Positions 13,862 through 28,000 of a stretch of 64,000 nucleotides of DNA are shown piece after piece. Under the pieces are notes generated by a model, which was given only the letters and a program-made list of their open reading frames with translations, did not search any database and was not told where the DNA came from. Origin of the DNA: Triplophysa rosa. Taxonomy: Eukaryota > Chordata > Actinopteri > Cypriniformes > Nemacheilidae. Position 1 is the stretch's first letter; each line of letters starts with the position of its first letter. Made by a program: the position numbers and the translations under genes. The stretch covers positions 3,826,460 through 3,890,459 of the forward strand of contig NC_079900.1 in the NCBI RefSeq assembly GCF_024868665.1. Reading direction: 5' to 3'.

Positions 13862-14694
13862 AATGCCGGGTAATTTCAACCTATTGGGTCAAAAAGGGAT
13901 GAACCCAACCATTGAGTGGTAAATGAACATTTGCTGGGTTGTTTGAACCCATTGTTGGGTCAAATACTAACATTAAGGATTAAATTTGGGTTGATTTAAA
14001 AATTTTAATTGAGTCATTTAGCAGACGCTTTTATCCAAAGCGACTTACAAATGAGGTAAAGGTCCAGTGTGTCATTTTTTGGAGGACCTTTTGACAGGAA
14101 TGCAGTATAATACACATAACTATGTCTTCAGAGGTGTATAAAGACCACATAATGAAGCGTTACGTTTTTATTATCGAGGAATGAGCTATTTCTATCTATA
14201 AAACATACATTTTCTGGCTACAGGGGTGCCAAAAATAAACCGTAAAATAACAGTTTACCTGTAAAATTAAGTCTTTTTCTAATAAAAAGTAATTTTACAT
14301 TTTTTGACCGCATTTCAAAAATGCATAAAAAATCTGTAAAATTACTATTTTTGACATTATATGTGGAAAATTTGTAAAAAAAAAAAAATAACAGAAAAAT
14401 GATATCAAATTATGTCGTGTTGTTTCTACAGTAGCACTAAACGGACAAACTGCTCTACAGACCGCGTTTCTTAAATACGTTATCTCCTTCAGCAAAGAAG
14501 CGAAAATGTGACGCCACCTTAGTCCTGTGTCAGCCACAATAGTGCTTCAAAAGCAAGGGGGGGAGTGAGTCCTTGGCTGCAATTTGCAACCCCGCCGCTA
14601 GATGCTGCTAAATTTCAAACACTGGACCTTTAACCCAGCGGCTGAGTTTGTCCTTTTCTGACCCATCGAAAATAACCCAGGATTTTTTAAGAGT
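13862..14694. mobile_element. Composite MITE: outer element interrupted by an inner one
   Basis: Outer ends are inverted: near 13866 TGGGTCAAAAAGGGATGAACC, and near 14690-14640 the reverse complement of a related TGGGTC-AGAAAAGGA sequence. The inner insertion (14058-14631) has perfect inverted ends AAAGGTCCAGTGT and ACACTGGACCTTT. A fragment of the fish SINE tail (GCAGACGCTTTTATCCAAAG, about 14024-14043) lies immediately left of it. Confidence 0.55.
14058..14631. mobile_element. Inner MITE with AAAGGTCCAGTGT inverted ends
   Basis: The 13-bp terminal inverted repeats match perfectly. It is about 574 bp long with no transposase ORF, and is inserted within the 13862-14694 element. Confidence 0.65.
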
Positions 14695-14851
14695 AATTCT
14701 TCTTCTAGACTAAGCTCCATCACTGTGCTTGTCGAAGTTACAGCATGATCATAACAGAAAAATGTAGAGAAACATAAAAGCAGATTGTCATAAATGTGCG
14801 TGGAGGGGCATCAAAGGAAAAAAGGTAGGGATCCACTGATTTACTAGCCTA

Positions 14852-15060
14852 CACTGTAAAAAATGAAGCTATTTTCAAACCAACGCTGGATCGAAAAGGG
14901 ATGAACTCAACTGTTGGGTTAAATCAGCCCAGAAAATAATCCTATTGTGCCAATAATAGGTTGAAACAAGCCAGCATATGTTCACTTATAACCCAACGGT
15001 TGGGTTCGTCCCTTTTGAAATTAACCCATAATTTTGTACAGTTGAGATACACAGTGTCAC
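14852..15060. mobile_element. Degenerate short MITE related to the 13862 element
   Basis: It contains CACTGTAAAAAATG at the left, AAAAGGGATGAACTCAAC in the body, and the inverted counterpart GTTGGGTTCGTCCCTTTT with TACAGTT at the right. Boundaries are approximate. Confidence 0.4.
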
Positions 15061-18000
15061 TAACAAATCGTTGCTGTCCTTCCAAAACCTCAGATGTCCA
15101 AATTCGTTGTTTTTCAGGAAATGGATAAAACACTTTTAAATAATCAAATACTGTGTAGTCAAAGTTGACAAGCACTTTATAACACTTTTCATTGGTTAGA
15201 TATTTGCAAAACCCAGTGACAAACACAAAGGTAGACTAATAATAATGATATACGGCAAAAGATAAAAATAACGAAATATGGATTTACAAGGTTTCCAAAA
15301 GACAGCAGCGGAATTCAACTTTGTTCATATCACTTAGTGTTCAAAACGTGACTTTTGTTTTGGAGAGGTGCTATTATATTTCATAAGCAACCGGACTACT
15401 GATTTTCACCTGTTGATGTTTAAAACAGTCTGAGAAAATATAGACTTCGAGAAACCTAAGCCATAGATTATACTGACCTAGGCATGATCCCTTCTAAATG
15501 AAAGACAAAGCCAACATCAAACAACTCAGCTCAGTGAGCATTGCACAAACAAACACAAGTCCCATCTTCAGAAAATGCCAAGCCAAAAAACAAAACCATT
15601 TTTTCCATTTCCCGGACACCATCTGCCCACGCAAAGCAAAACAACGTCACAGAGCTGTCGTTCTGTTTGCTCACAGCGTACACCCACAGAATTAACCTGC
15701 ATCCCTTCAGGAAACGAATTAGCCGATGGCAAAATGTGGACGCTGCGATTCACATCAGTTGAGACGAAAACAAGAACTGAAGCAGCAGACAGAAAATCTT
15801 CTAAATCCTCTGGATGTTCAGTCGACAGGAATTCATTGGCCGGCGAAGATAGAAATGAGTAGCGTGAACTGATGATGTCATGGAAGATGTGCTGCTGAGT
15901 GAAGGATTTGGAGACCTCTGAAAGCCGGCCATGTAAAAGACACTTTGTTCTGCAACAGAGGGGCGATTCACTCAAATTTAATACAAGTTAATTGATTTAC
16001 GACTTTCGGGAGATGGAAACGGGATGAATTTAGACTTAGTGGTTTTGGAAGTCAACAAAAGTCGATTACATGGAAAGGTTATGCTTTGGGGTTTAAATAA
16101 TGAAAATGAGCGCATGCATCGGTGTAAACGAAGTCAAATTAAAATGACATCGTTGATCATAGAAGGAAAATGGATTATGAAACGCGACACGAAATGGAGA
16201 TCGTGTCCAAAGCGGTAGCAGGCTGGAACGCTCCACAAACAGTTTTGCAATAGTTTAATATGACTCAGGTGACACAAGATCATTCTGTTAAGAGCGAATG
16301 AGGTCTGAAATGAACTTTACTGATGGTGAAATGTCACTAATTTTTTTTTATAATAGGCTATTATTAATACATCTTATATTTGCTGATGACATCATTCTAG
16401 ATTCTTATTCTAGAAGATTCAAGCAAATAAATGTAGACATCTTGATAAATACGACATTTCCATCGTGCATAAGATTTAGGCTACAATAAAAAGTTCAGCT
16501 CATCATGATCTTATACAAAAAACAAATCATTAAAACCATAATACAAAGCTCAGATTGGCCAACAAAAGCAATATGGAATTTATGGTGATGTACTTCTGTA
16601 TACAAAACAACAACTCATCTTAATAGGACAGTAGATACGAGGTATGGACAATGCGGCCGGTCAATGCAAACTTCATTTTTCAAGGCGTCCAGAATCGCTC
16701 TTAAAGTCTCAAGAGAGTTTCATTAGTAGCTCAGCAAGATCTCCAAAGAGTTCTCCTGCCGAGAGTTAATGCAGATAAATAATAGATATTGAGAAACAGG
16801 GCTCTGTTCAGTCATTCATTCATTCATGTTGTCTATCTTTGCGTCGCGCTTTAAAGAAAATGACAAATCAATAATGCCCCGAAATCCTCTGGGGCATCCT
16901 TAATGTCCAGCTTCAAAAACCTTTGACGTTTTGTCTTGAATTATCGATCAGCTTTACCTTATGAGAGCACCTGCAATTCCAGCGTAATGTCTTTTGCTAG
17001 CCATTCATTCAAGAAGAGGAAGAGTTAAACCCTGACCAACCTTTCAAATTGGTTTAAAAATGCATATTGTTTTATTTGACAAAAGCTAAATACGTTGGCT
17101 GGCTCAAATTTAAAATGAGACGCAATGAAGAGAGATGCATAAACCTGTAAAATTGGACTTGAACTTGCGTGGTCATAAATAAAAACTTGGAAATATGGAG
17201 CCTAGAAAACACTGCCAAGAACACAGCCAAAGTTTACGACCCAATAAATGTTTCTGTGAAACCATTGCACATCTGATAGACTGCAAATCCTGCGGCTGTA
17301 TGTCTGACAGGCCTTTAATAAGAAAACTTTGATGTGGAAAAAAGTAAAAAAGAAAGTTAGAAAAAGTGTTTTTGAGTAGTAAAACACAACTAATGTTTTC
17401 AGAATACTGCTGCTGTTTAAAAGCTCCATACTGCTGTATAAAGTTGAGTTTTATTTATTTAATGTACAAGTATTCGCATCAGCATTGACCAAAAAACACA
17501 CACACATAAAACAACCACAAAACGTACTGTATAAACAAACCAAAAAAAGAAAACAATGCTGCGATAAGCTGCAAGAAAAACAAATAGAAACGGGTTCGCG
17601 TCTTTGTCTAAGTTTAGCCGCCTGATGTGAGCCACAGGACTGGTATTTTTCTTCACTTGAAAGAGACGCATTTGTGTCAGGATAGTTTATGTTTCACTTG
17701 AAAGCCTGAATAAGTGAGCTATTTCCCCATCCTGTCAGACACATATTTCTGATAGCATCTCTCCCTGTACCCCCGCCCCTTTGCTCAGGATCCAGCTCTG
17801 TTTTACAGCTGTGATAGTTCACCATCCAAATGATCCGTTTGTTTTAGTTTGACATGTCCACCCCCTGTACATGCACTGCGTCCGCAGCAGTCCATCGCTC
17901 TTCTTTTTCACACCGAGGCTGCTGGGAAATGTCTGCGTCACCGAACAAGATCATTCTTTTGTGTGATTGTGCAAAGATTTTTTTTCTCACTGTGTTTTAT

Positions 18001-18066
18001 AGAGTGCAAAAGGATTAGTGGTTGTGTATAGTTTAGCACGCAGATCAGACGATAAATGCCCTAGAA
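15061..18066. other. Gene desert, no supported gene
   Basis: A minus ORF at 15975-15568 (135 codons) and its plus-strand shadows show no domain, and no splice partners are evident. The rest is AT-rich with no bounded repeats recognised. Confidence 0.4.
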
Positions 18067-18330
18067 CAGTGGTTCGCAAACGTTTCGTTGTAAGGCCCCC
18101 GTTGTCTAGAGTGCATCGCTTTGCGCCCCCACCCCACAAATAAAAACATATAATAATTTAGAAGTTTAATGAAACCAAAAACAAATGCTGGAACATCAAT
18201 ACTTTTGGTAGGTGATCTTATTTTTCTGATGTTTGATTGAATAAAATTTCTGATAAATTTATATATTTCATATAATGCCACCAAATCTGTGGCCCCCCTG
18301 GATCCATCTTGGGGCTCACATAGTTCTCAT
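18067..18330 (+). repeat. Degenerate interspersed repeat (CAGTGGTTCGCAAAC type)
   Basis: It opens CAGTGGTTCGCAAACG followed by GGCCCCCG, and has a second GGCCCCCCTGG block near its right end. This resembles fish non-autonomous DNA elements that begin CAGTGGTTCTCAAAC. No clear target duplication was found. Confidence 0.35.
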
Positions 18331-19727
18331 ATTAATACACATACACGCCGATTGCCAAACACAGACGTATGACTTAGTGACGACACAGGGATCCAGAATT
18401 ATAAAAAACTTTCCGAAACAGGTTGGAGTGCTGGGGGAGTGTATCAAGTACAGAAATACAACGTCATACGTCCAACTCGTTTTTTAACAAGTTGCATGTT
18501 AAGCATGAGAAGCCAGCACGTTCAACAGTGTAAAGAAGTGAGGATGCATGACATAGCATGATACATGATCTTAATAGAAACCGTATGGTACATTGACATC
18601 TAGCGGTTGAGTTTGGTATCGCAGTCTAAATTTAAAATATCGGAGAGGCACGTTTAGCCAAGTAACGGTTCTTTTCGGTAACTTCGGCTTGTTATGAGAA
18701 ATAATCTACAGGCACTTTGTTGTTTGTGAACGTGTACCGGAAGTTAAGGGCAGTCCAAGAACGCGTGCATGCGCAGTAACGTTTGTTTATGTTGTCACGT
18801 TGAAACCGTCTATAGTGAAAATAATATTTTTCTACTACTGAAAAAAGGTTTTCATTCAACCAATTAAAACATTTTAGTGTAAGGATTCACATATATATTT
18901 GATAACTTAAACAAATGAAAATGAAAAAAAAAGTTATTTATTTTTCATTGGCTCAAGTTATAAAATATTTTTAACCGAAAGTGGTTCTTCTACATGGCAT
19001 CGCTGTAAATTATCTTTAGAAGCGTTTAAGAGTAAAAAAGAATTAAGTCACAATTACTGTGCATTATGTTTACACAGTAACTACCACATACATGTACCAC
19101 CTTACAATTAATGAAGACGTTTGGTAGTAGTATTTTTTTCTGTGCTACTTTTAAACACATCTCCAGGAATAAAAAAAGAATTAGCTGCAAGTTTTTAGCT
19201 GTGCACTCAAGTTCAGAAACAATAGGAATACCAATCATTATTTAGACTTCAAGACTTCTAACTTGATTGCAAAATAAGTGCTGAGCTAAATTTATATGGG
19301 ACCAGGTCCGATTATGTTATGCTCAGTGACTCAATGGTGCCCTCTTCTGGTAGATGGCAGCAATGCCTATAAATGGGAACAAATTGAATGTGAGTGTTTA
19401 AAATGTTAGTCTCTAAACATTAGAGATTTATTTGTTATATATGAGTTTGGAAAATTCTACATGAATTGAATTGCAATAACTTCTGGTAATTGTTAAACAG
19501 GATAAAGTATTACACGAAAGTGTCACGTGTTTCAGACCCCATACAGAAACTTGGTACCCATCACATTTACTTAACCAGCTGTTCAGTTTTCTATTTACAC
19601 CTTCATACTGTTCACAACTTTTAAGCTATTGCTGATAATGCAAAGGGACGTCAAATATGAATGCGTTATTGTAAATCCTGTGTAAACAAGAAATGATGAG
19701 CACCACTCGCCAACAGTTCAGATCACA
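18331..19727. other. Intergenic DNA downstream of wiz, nothing recognised
   Basis: Only short chance ORFs; no RNA gene or bounded repeat seen. Confidence 0.4.
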
Positions 19728-22069
19728 TTTAATGATTTTCAGTCATGAGCACATTCATATAAACCTTTTTTCTATGGTTGCGCTCTGGTCAGCTTCCACG
19801 GCGACTCTCGCTTTTAGTCACAAAAAGTCGCCTTACACACACAAATACTTAACCAGACTTTAGTCTAAACCAGCTGAAGATCTTTAAGAGAACTTCTACC
19901 ATCAGCTGTTAAACACGAGCCAACTGGGCAACAGTCAAAACGTCCCAACTAACAAATACCACAAATTCAGAATGTACACAGCAGTCGCATGTAAGACACT
20001 TTTTTAGAGTCCTGGCAGGACTTGACCAGTTTCCCTATTGAACCATCTTCTAAAGTCCATTTCTTATGCGTTCGTGAGCACCGATGTAGTTTGTCTTAGA
20101 AGAGAAACCGATGGAATAAAAATAAAACATTGATCTATTACATCGTAACTGGAATTAAAGAAACGCACAGCTCAATAAAAAATACACAGCATTAATAAAG
20201 ATCCAAATAAATTCACAACGATCAAGATCACATCTGAAGTGTTAAACTGGTAATATCGTAGTTTTGTTTTCTTGTCTATACATACGTTAGGTTATGATAA
20301 TAATCAATATTCCTTCTGGAATACACAAAGCCTAACAGTCAACGTTGTGAAAGTTACAACAAACATCCACAGTTTTAAGCTCATGGATTGGTCTGTTGTC
20401 GCTTCCATGTGCACATGTAGAAATTTGACAAAGCAGTCGTATGTTTGAAAGGCAGTCGTCTGATTTGTGGTAAAATGTCAATTTTTTGGCCAACCAGAAC
20501 ACTACAGAACTCAACAAAAAGTGCCTCAGTTTTATTTTATTTTATTTCAATAAACTTTAACGCAAAAAGCTGTTGCTAGTGTCGAACAACATAACTGCTA
20601 ACAAAAAAACGGCATGGAATCATCCGTCTCAACTAGTTAGTAAACTAACACCGTTTCTACACCGGAAGCGGCAAAAGACAACAGAACCTGTTATAATTTT
20701 GTTTGATGCGGCGCAGCTCGACATCCCATTAGAACAAGCCGTGTGTCCGGTGTAGACACGGTGTAAAGCTATTGAGACAAGCTCAATCCGAGGCAAACAG
20801 ACTCTTTGGCACATTCTGTGACTGGCAAATTTATACACCACTGGGGTTTTTGTAATCCTTTTTTGCCCACAAAAATGTCTTCAAGAATATGTCTTGCCGG
20901 TTAAGACACATAAGACAAAAAAACACATGGGAAATCAGAACTTTGCACTTTGTACTAACTCGGATTCGGTAACAGAAACATACAGGAGGTGAAACAAGCA
21001 AACATTCCCTAATTCATTCGTTACAGATAAAAGTGCATTGACTTGTTAACTCTGGAGAAACATTCAAAGTGATGTAGTGTAGAAAAAACAGCATTCAGCT
21101 TAACCACACATTAATGTTGGATCACTAGAACGCCACAAAACAAAATACTTTTAGTATTTAGCAATACGTTCAGTCCTAAACCTCTTAGGCCCTTCGGAGG
21201 CAAATTCTTAGAAAGCTTTAACAAGCAGGCGTTTTTAGACAGCTGTCTCAGCTGTTTCATTTGGACATTTGAAATTAGCAAAAAGCTGGAACTGGAGCAA
21301 TCCAAGGTCAGATTCATCAAAGCATCATGCAAAACTTGCTTTGCGTTAAAACTAGCTATGTGCAAACACGCTACAAAACAATGTGCTGTACGAAATGGTA
21401 ACGAAGGCATAAATCTCATCGACTACAAATGTTGGTCATGTGCGAAAACGATACGTATAACTCAATGTGCTTAGCTTATTTCAATATTTAGCAGCAACTG
21501 GTTTTAGTCGAATCTGATTGTTGAATTAAAGAGTCAAGAATCCGTCATAGACTGTGGCCTTCGAGAATATGCTAGAAAACGGGGCTGTTTTGACCTGAAA
21601 GCTATCTGTCATACAATCACTTTGACTAAATGCAAAAAAGAAATTGTATGGGCCAAACGCCTTTAAGTGCTATATAGTTAATACAATCTATAATATGAGT
21701 TTAACATTGTGCCGATTGATTGCAATTCTTTGATTTGTCGACATTTTATCAAATGTTCTGCTTTGGGCATGGGGCGTCTGCTTTTCTAGACATCACATTA
21801 CACGGTGACCTTTCGCTTCTGATGCTTAAGAGCCAAAAGACAGATGAGAGCTGCCATGGCAACAGACCTACCTCATGTCTGTATCTGTCAGTAAAGACGC
21901 CTGTAATGTAGGTCAGGTTAAGTGGGTCGGTATGGGAGATTTCAAATCTCTCCTTTTGATCAAAGACAGGAATATTCACGGATGAGTAACGGTCTGTACA
22001 GGAACCAAACAGACGGCAAGGGATATGATCGCTGTTGATGATACGTGTACACTGTATGTGGAAGGGACA
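19728..22069 (-). other. Probable 3' UTR of wiz (extent uncertain)
   Basis: Downstream of the wiz stop codon on the minus strand, no coding exon appears for over 2 kb. The hexamer ATTAAA reads on the minus strand at 19733-19728 and could be the poly(A) signal of a long 3' UTR. Nearer signals could give shorter forms. This is inference only. Confidence 0.3.
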
Positions 22070-25000
22070 CTAATTAGCGGGGGAGGAAAGCGGCTCTGCT
22101 GTGGTTTGCAGTGCTGCGCTAGCCACAGGGGGCGCTGATGAGGCATGGGTTGGGGAGGGTGTAAGTATGGAGGCCGGTGTGGGCATGGCCGGGGTGGCAG
22201 TGAAAGTTGTGGTTGTAGTGGAGGTGGCGGCTGGGGGTTCAGGAGCGGAAGTGTCGTTCACGGGCGGGTCGGTCTTGTTGTAGTTGAGATTGAGGATGTG
22301 CTGCTGTAAGTGCCTGATCCAGTCTTCCTGTACCGAGAGCGGCCCGTGAAACTCCACGTCACAGAACCTGAAAGAAATGAGTGATCTAGTTTTGCAAACA
22401 CATCTGTAGAAAGTCTCAAACTACACTAAATACAATATTATAATCTGTATCAAATGTTTTAATATGTTTATGCTAATTTCTGTTATTAGCTAAGCCACAT
22501 AACATCAAGCTCCGTTGACATTCAGGTCTTGCACGAGGTTTTTCTTAAGCTCTATTAGTTTGGCACATGGATTTGCTCCTTATGTTGCGCTTTCCAAATA
22601 CAAGTTTACATCAGTTATGATGCTGCCTATGTAGGGCAGCAGACTGCAAGGCAGCTCACTAGGTCAAATACGCAAGAAACACTCACCGGCACTTGAGCGA
22701 GTAAATTTTACCCACGAGTGTAACCAGTGGCGTGGATGGGGGCTTTGGCACAAGGGAAGGTACAGTACTGGAGCGAGGTTTTGGAGGACCGCTCTCTCTT
22801 TCTCCGCCGTCAGCATGCGACGGGTGTTTAGGTGGCCGTCTCTCAAATCCTAAAGCGGAGAGGTAGGTTAAGTTTGTAAGATTAAATATAATTAGGGAGA
22901 AGGCAAGTTGTGTTCTGACCTCGTGGTACGCGCACGTTGAGTTCACTATGTGCCACCTGTGTGTGTGGAAGTGTGTTATTGGAATGACGACCGTCAGGCT
23001 GTGGAATCAGTCCCTGCTGAGAGGAACTCGCACTCCTGCTTTTTGCTTCGGTCGCCCTTATTGACAAACCCCAGGAAGAGCTGTTGGCATCCCGCCCCAT
23101 TGCTCGCTTTTGGGGCATCTTGAGAGATGCCCACTTGGACACTGAAGGCTTGTGGGAAACTGGAGTCGTAGGGTCAGAATCACGGGACGGCAGAAGAGCA
23201 GAATTGCACCTCTGCAAAGATTTTATAATCGTACAATTATTGTTTTAAATTGACGTCCCCACTTGAATTATCAGTTTAAAATCTAATTGAAACATACTCA
23301 AGAAATGATGTTGTGTAAAACTTTTAAACTGATGTTTAATGACTGGCATGCATTCACAATGTTGCATTAGATGTCATGCCTTCTTTTGGGTGTAACGGGC
23401 TCCTTGCGCGTAACTCTGCTGCATCTCTGCTGCCTTCTGTGGCCGACTGCGGATCCAGGCGCTCAGCGTCTCGATAGGCGAACCATTGACACACCACTCT
23501 GTCACCCCAAACTGCCGCAGATGTGCTCGCGCGTGACTGGCCAGAGCCTTTCGGTTCTCAAAGTAGAACCCACAGAGTTCACAACTGGCATCTAAATAAT
23601 AAACCAACAACATGATGAATCCATATTGTTCTTTTGACCTGGGTTTTCAACTGGGTCCGAAGACCCTTGGGGCCAGAAGGGAGTGACACGTGGAAAGTCA
23701 AAAGGATAAAAAAAAAGTAAAATATGCTTAAATAAAAATAAATATTGGGGTTCAAATAAATAACGAAACAAGTTACTGTAGATCCAAATAAACATTCAAA
23801 CGTGCTTAAAATAACAAAAATGTTCATTAATATGTATACAAGAGATTGAATGGAACTAAGTAAAAAACACATAAATTATTAAATTATATAAAAAAATTAA
23901 TAATAATAATCATCTAAATGTAAAATAATATAATAACAAAATCTAGTATTTAAAATACACATAAAAAATAAATACAAAATTATGATTAAAATTAAGTAAT
24001 TGACTACATAAATAATTAATATATTTAACAGTGCATTACAGTAGTGAGAAAAATATATATATCATGTAACTTTTATATAATGTAACTAAAATAATGACTA
24101 ATTTTAGATATATAAAATTATTTTTTAAATGCATAAATTGTGTTTTTTAAAAGATGTCTTTTTAAATTTTAGGATTGGGATTCCTCACATAAGGATGCTC
24201 ATACTTGGGTGTCCATGGCATCTAAAAGATTCGACTATGCTTTAGACTGTCGTAGACTCTTCTGTACTGTAACCAATTTGATTGTAATGGAAACTGCTAC
24301 AGAACTCAAAATCTGGACTTTTTTTATAGATGTGAGAGTTATACTTTTGTAAACATCACAGCAGTAAAAACAATCGTCCAGTTATTGGAAACAGATTTCA
24401 AGCAATGTCATAGACAGAAACCAAATAAGGATTCATCCAAAAACAGACGCTTACCCATGTGGACTATCCCATGCTTCTCTGCAGAGACTTTACTCTTAAA
24501 GGAAAAGTCCTGCGGGGGAGGCGAGAAGTTTTTAGATTGGATAGGCAGTGACTTCTCTCCTGACACTCTCTCCTCCACCAGCATCTTCTTCTTTAGAGGA
24601 GTCATCGCAAATAACCTGGCCACAGGTAGGGTGGGGGACAAGCTCACGGATCCAAGGCCGTGCTTATGGAGGCGCGAACCGGAGTGGAGAAGGTTGAGGG
24701 GGGATTTGCGGGAAAGCGCAGGGGAAAGATAGTTAAATGAAACCCTGCCATCCTGTCCCGGTTCCTCTTTGATGCCCAAGATGACAGACGCAGGGGTGGT
24801 TCCCTGCCTCCTCATAACCTCCCACAACGTATCAATGGGAGAGCCGTTCACGGACCACTCTGTGATACCCATGTGCCTGAGGTGCGATCGGGCGTGGCTC
24901 GAGAGGCCTTTGCGGTTCTCGAAGAATTCGCCACAGAATTCACATCGGATGTCACGGGAAGGTTCCTTCTCCTGGGTCATGACTGTAGGTGGAAAGACGG

Positions 25001-28000
25001 AGAGAGGCAAAAATTATTTAGTGAGAAAAAATGTATTCTGTTATTTGTTAAGCTCTCAAATCAGCAACTTACCAAAGTTGATTGGATAAACATCGGAACT
25101 GTTTGAACCGGAATGTTGTGGCTCCGGGCTGTAACCTTTATTTACACCCATATCTGACCCTTTCACGGTCACTTCTACAAGTTCAGGCTCTGGTTTTGGT
25201 TTAACCATTTCCACTGCTGGGGAAGAACTGGTTTTGGATGTCGAAGGAGACATTTTTCGGATGGTAGGCTGGTCCTGGCTTGGTGATTGAGGGAAGTGGT
25301 AAGGCAGACGCCCGAGAATGTTTCCAGTTGGGGAAGAGGAATGGAGAGCGTGCCGAGCGACCGGAGAGGAGGGGGACTTGGTGGATTTAAGAGGCGTGAT
25401 GGACGGTAGACCTCGACGGACTATAATCTCTCGTAGCGTGTCGATAGGAGAACCGTTGACGGACCATTCGGTGATGCCAAGCTGGCGCAGGTGGGAACGG
25501 GCGTGGCTGGAGAGACCTTTGCGGTTCTCAAAAAGTTCTCCACAGAATTCGCAGCTCACGTCTTTCGTTGGCTCTGGTGGACGCATGAAGAGAAACGACC
25601 ATCATAAGCTTGTTGACCATGGGTTAAATACAGCTTCAAGGGATAGTTCACCCAAAAATAAAAATTATTTTATCATTTACTCACCCTCAAACCTGTTTCT
25701 TTCTGCAGAACGCAAAAGAAGATATGATTTGAAATGATAAGAATGTTGGTAACCAAACAGCACTGGCCCCTACTGACATCCATTGTGTGAACACAAAACC
25801 ACTGAGACATTTCTTTGTGTGTATGATATCTTTGTGTGTGTGACGACACAAATTTTTATTTTTGGGTGAACTCTCCCTTTAACATAGTGAGGACGCAATT
25901 TACAAAATGCAAGAAAACCAAAATGTTGTTACCTAAAGGGAAGGGCATCGCATCTCCGCCACAGAAACGAAGAACCTGAATAGAGGAAGGTTTCAGCTTC
26001 TTTGCAGGGGGGCCTAACAGGTGTGCAGACGGCGAGGTAGCTTTGGGGCCGATGTTGGTCTTCATTGGAGTCGTTTTGAATAGGATAAGACTAGAGGCGA
26101 GAGGCATTTTAGCGGAAGAGGTGGAGGGTAAAGTGGAAGCCACGCTGGTCTTCTGAGACCTCAGGTCTCCAGGTGCATCCGAGAGAAAAGAATTAGCTTT
26201 GTGCTTAAAGTCATCCGTCAGGATGAAGCGGTTGAGTAAGTCGATGGGGGAGCCTTTGGATTCCGAGTACTCGATTCCGAAATGGCGCAAGTGGGCCCGA
26301 GCGTGACTTGAGAGGCCCTTCCGTGTTTCGAACCAAGCACCACACAACTGGCAAATAATGTCTTTGGAGTCCATCTCCATTGCTAGAAAAGAGAAAGTCA
26401 ACAAAATAAAACGATTGTCCAATAAATATCTTAAAAGTTTAATCTAACATGAGGGGGAAATAAAAGCAACAGTCACAAATATGCCACCCAGCCAGCCATC
26501 ACTTTTAACCATAAATGTTTTCTTACTTAGATTCAAAGGTGCATCCGTGTCTTGCGGTGCCCAAAACGGTTTGTTGGGACTGGAGAAATTCGTGGCTTGG
26601 TTCTTTCCCAATGTTTTGTGTTCCTGGGATCGCAGCGGGGAAGATGCAGGAAGCAGGGAAGAGATGGGAGCTTTTCTCAGCACGGGGGAAGGCGAGCGCG
26701 ACTTTACAAATGGAGATGAGGACAAAGAGCCGGCCGCAGAGGAAGCGGCTGGGGAAGAGGAAACTTTAACAGAAGGTCGCGCGCAGAACGAGACGGTGGG
26801 CTTGTTTTCCTCTTCGGTTTCAATATCTTTTGTAGGGCTGGATATAGTCAGGGTATGATGCTGGGGCGTCTTAAGTGATGCCATGAATGGAGGAGTACCA
26901 GTGAAACGTGCATCCGTGGCACGTTCTTTAGCGATCTGGCGGAGGAGGTCGATAGGCGCCCCACTGTTCTCTGCCATACCGATGCCTAGCTGGCGGAGGT
27001 GAGAGCGTGCATGGCTAGACAAACCACGACGTGTCTCGAAGGTAGCGCCACAAAATTCACATTTCAATAAGCTGGAGGCTAGAAGAAAGCAAGACAAAAG
27101 TGGTTGAGTACAATACAGTAGAATGAAGTGTGGTGGACAAGGAGGTAATCTGACAGGTGAAATGTAATTCATTTTACCCATAGTGTCTGTCTCTTTGGAT
27201 TCAGGACTCTGTTCCTCAAAGAACAGAGTTTTTTCTCTTGGACTTGTGGCCAACTTATCTGTAAGGGGTATTTTGGCATCCTCTTCTTCGTCGTTGTCAT
27301 CCTCCACCTCCTCACCACCTGAATAGACAGGAAAATAATGTAATTATACTTCAGATTCTTGTACAACCAGAAAAGGCTTGAAATAATTGTTTACCAAGAT
27401 GTTTTCTAGCTGGTTTTATATCTCACGCTTATGCACAAAAGACACAATAATGTTAAATCCTTCAGTGCTTTATAAGCTGAGAATGTATTAAATAAAGGTC
27501 TGCTGCTTAACCCAAGCCTGACGGGATATGACAGGTCACAGGTCAGTTTTTCAGGTATATCTTTTTGTGTCACGGTTAATTCTGTCCTTAATGATTATTA
27601 GATTTCTCATTTTTATGTTAAATAAGTTCTGCACACACATTTCATTTATAAGACAGCACAAAAGCATTGTAAATGAGAATCTGTTTCTGGGACTTTCAAA
27701 GAAAATAAGTCTTGACGAGAGCTTAGTCATAAAATTTCACATGAACACCAGGTTGGGTTTCTTTTACGGGCCGGGTTCAGACCCTTATGATTTAACTATA
27801 GCAATAATTGTTTTTTTGTTTTTTATTGGTTGTAAAACCACAGTAAACACAAATTTACTGTGATCTCATCCCAATACCATATTTCATTCATGGTGTTTGT
27901 AGTAAAACTGTGAATATACAAAAGGTAATCAAACAAAAAAATGACTAATATTCCAACGGGAAAGCCTACTACTGCTCAATTCAGAAAAAAATATTTTAAA

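Noticed and set aside
15568..15975. 135-codon minus ORF with several shadow ORFs
   Set aside because: No domain, no convincing splice sites and no nearby gene to which it would belong.
23212..23379. Intron 14 of wiz as a separate observation
   Set aside because: It is covered by the GC-AG donor finding at 23374-23384; the blank entry with these coordinates among the findings carries no claim and should be ignored.
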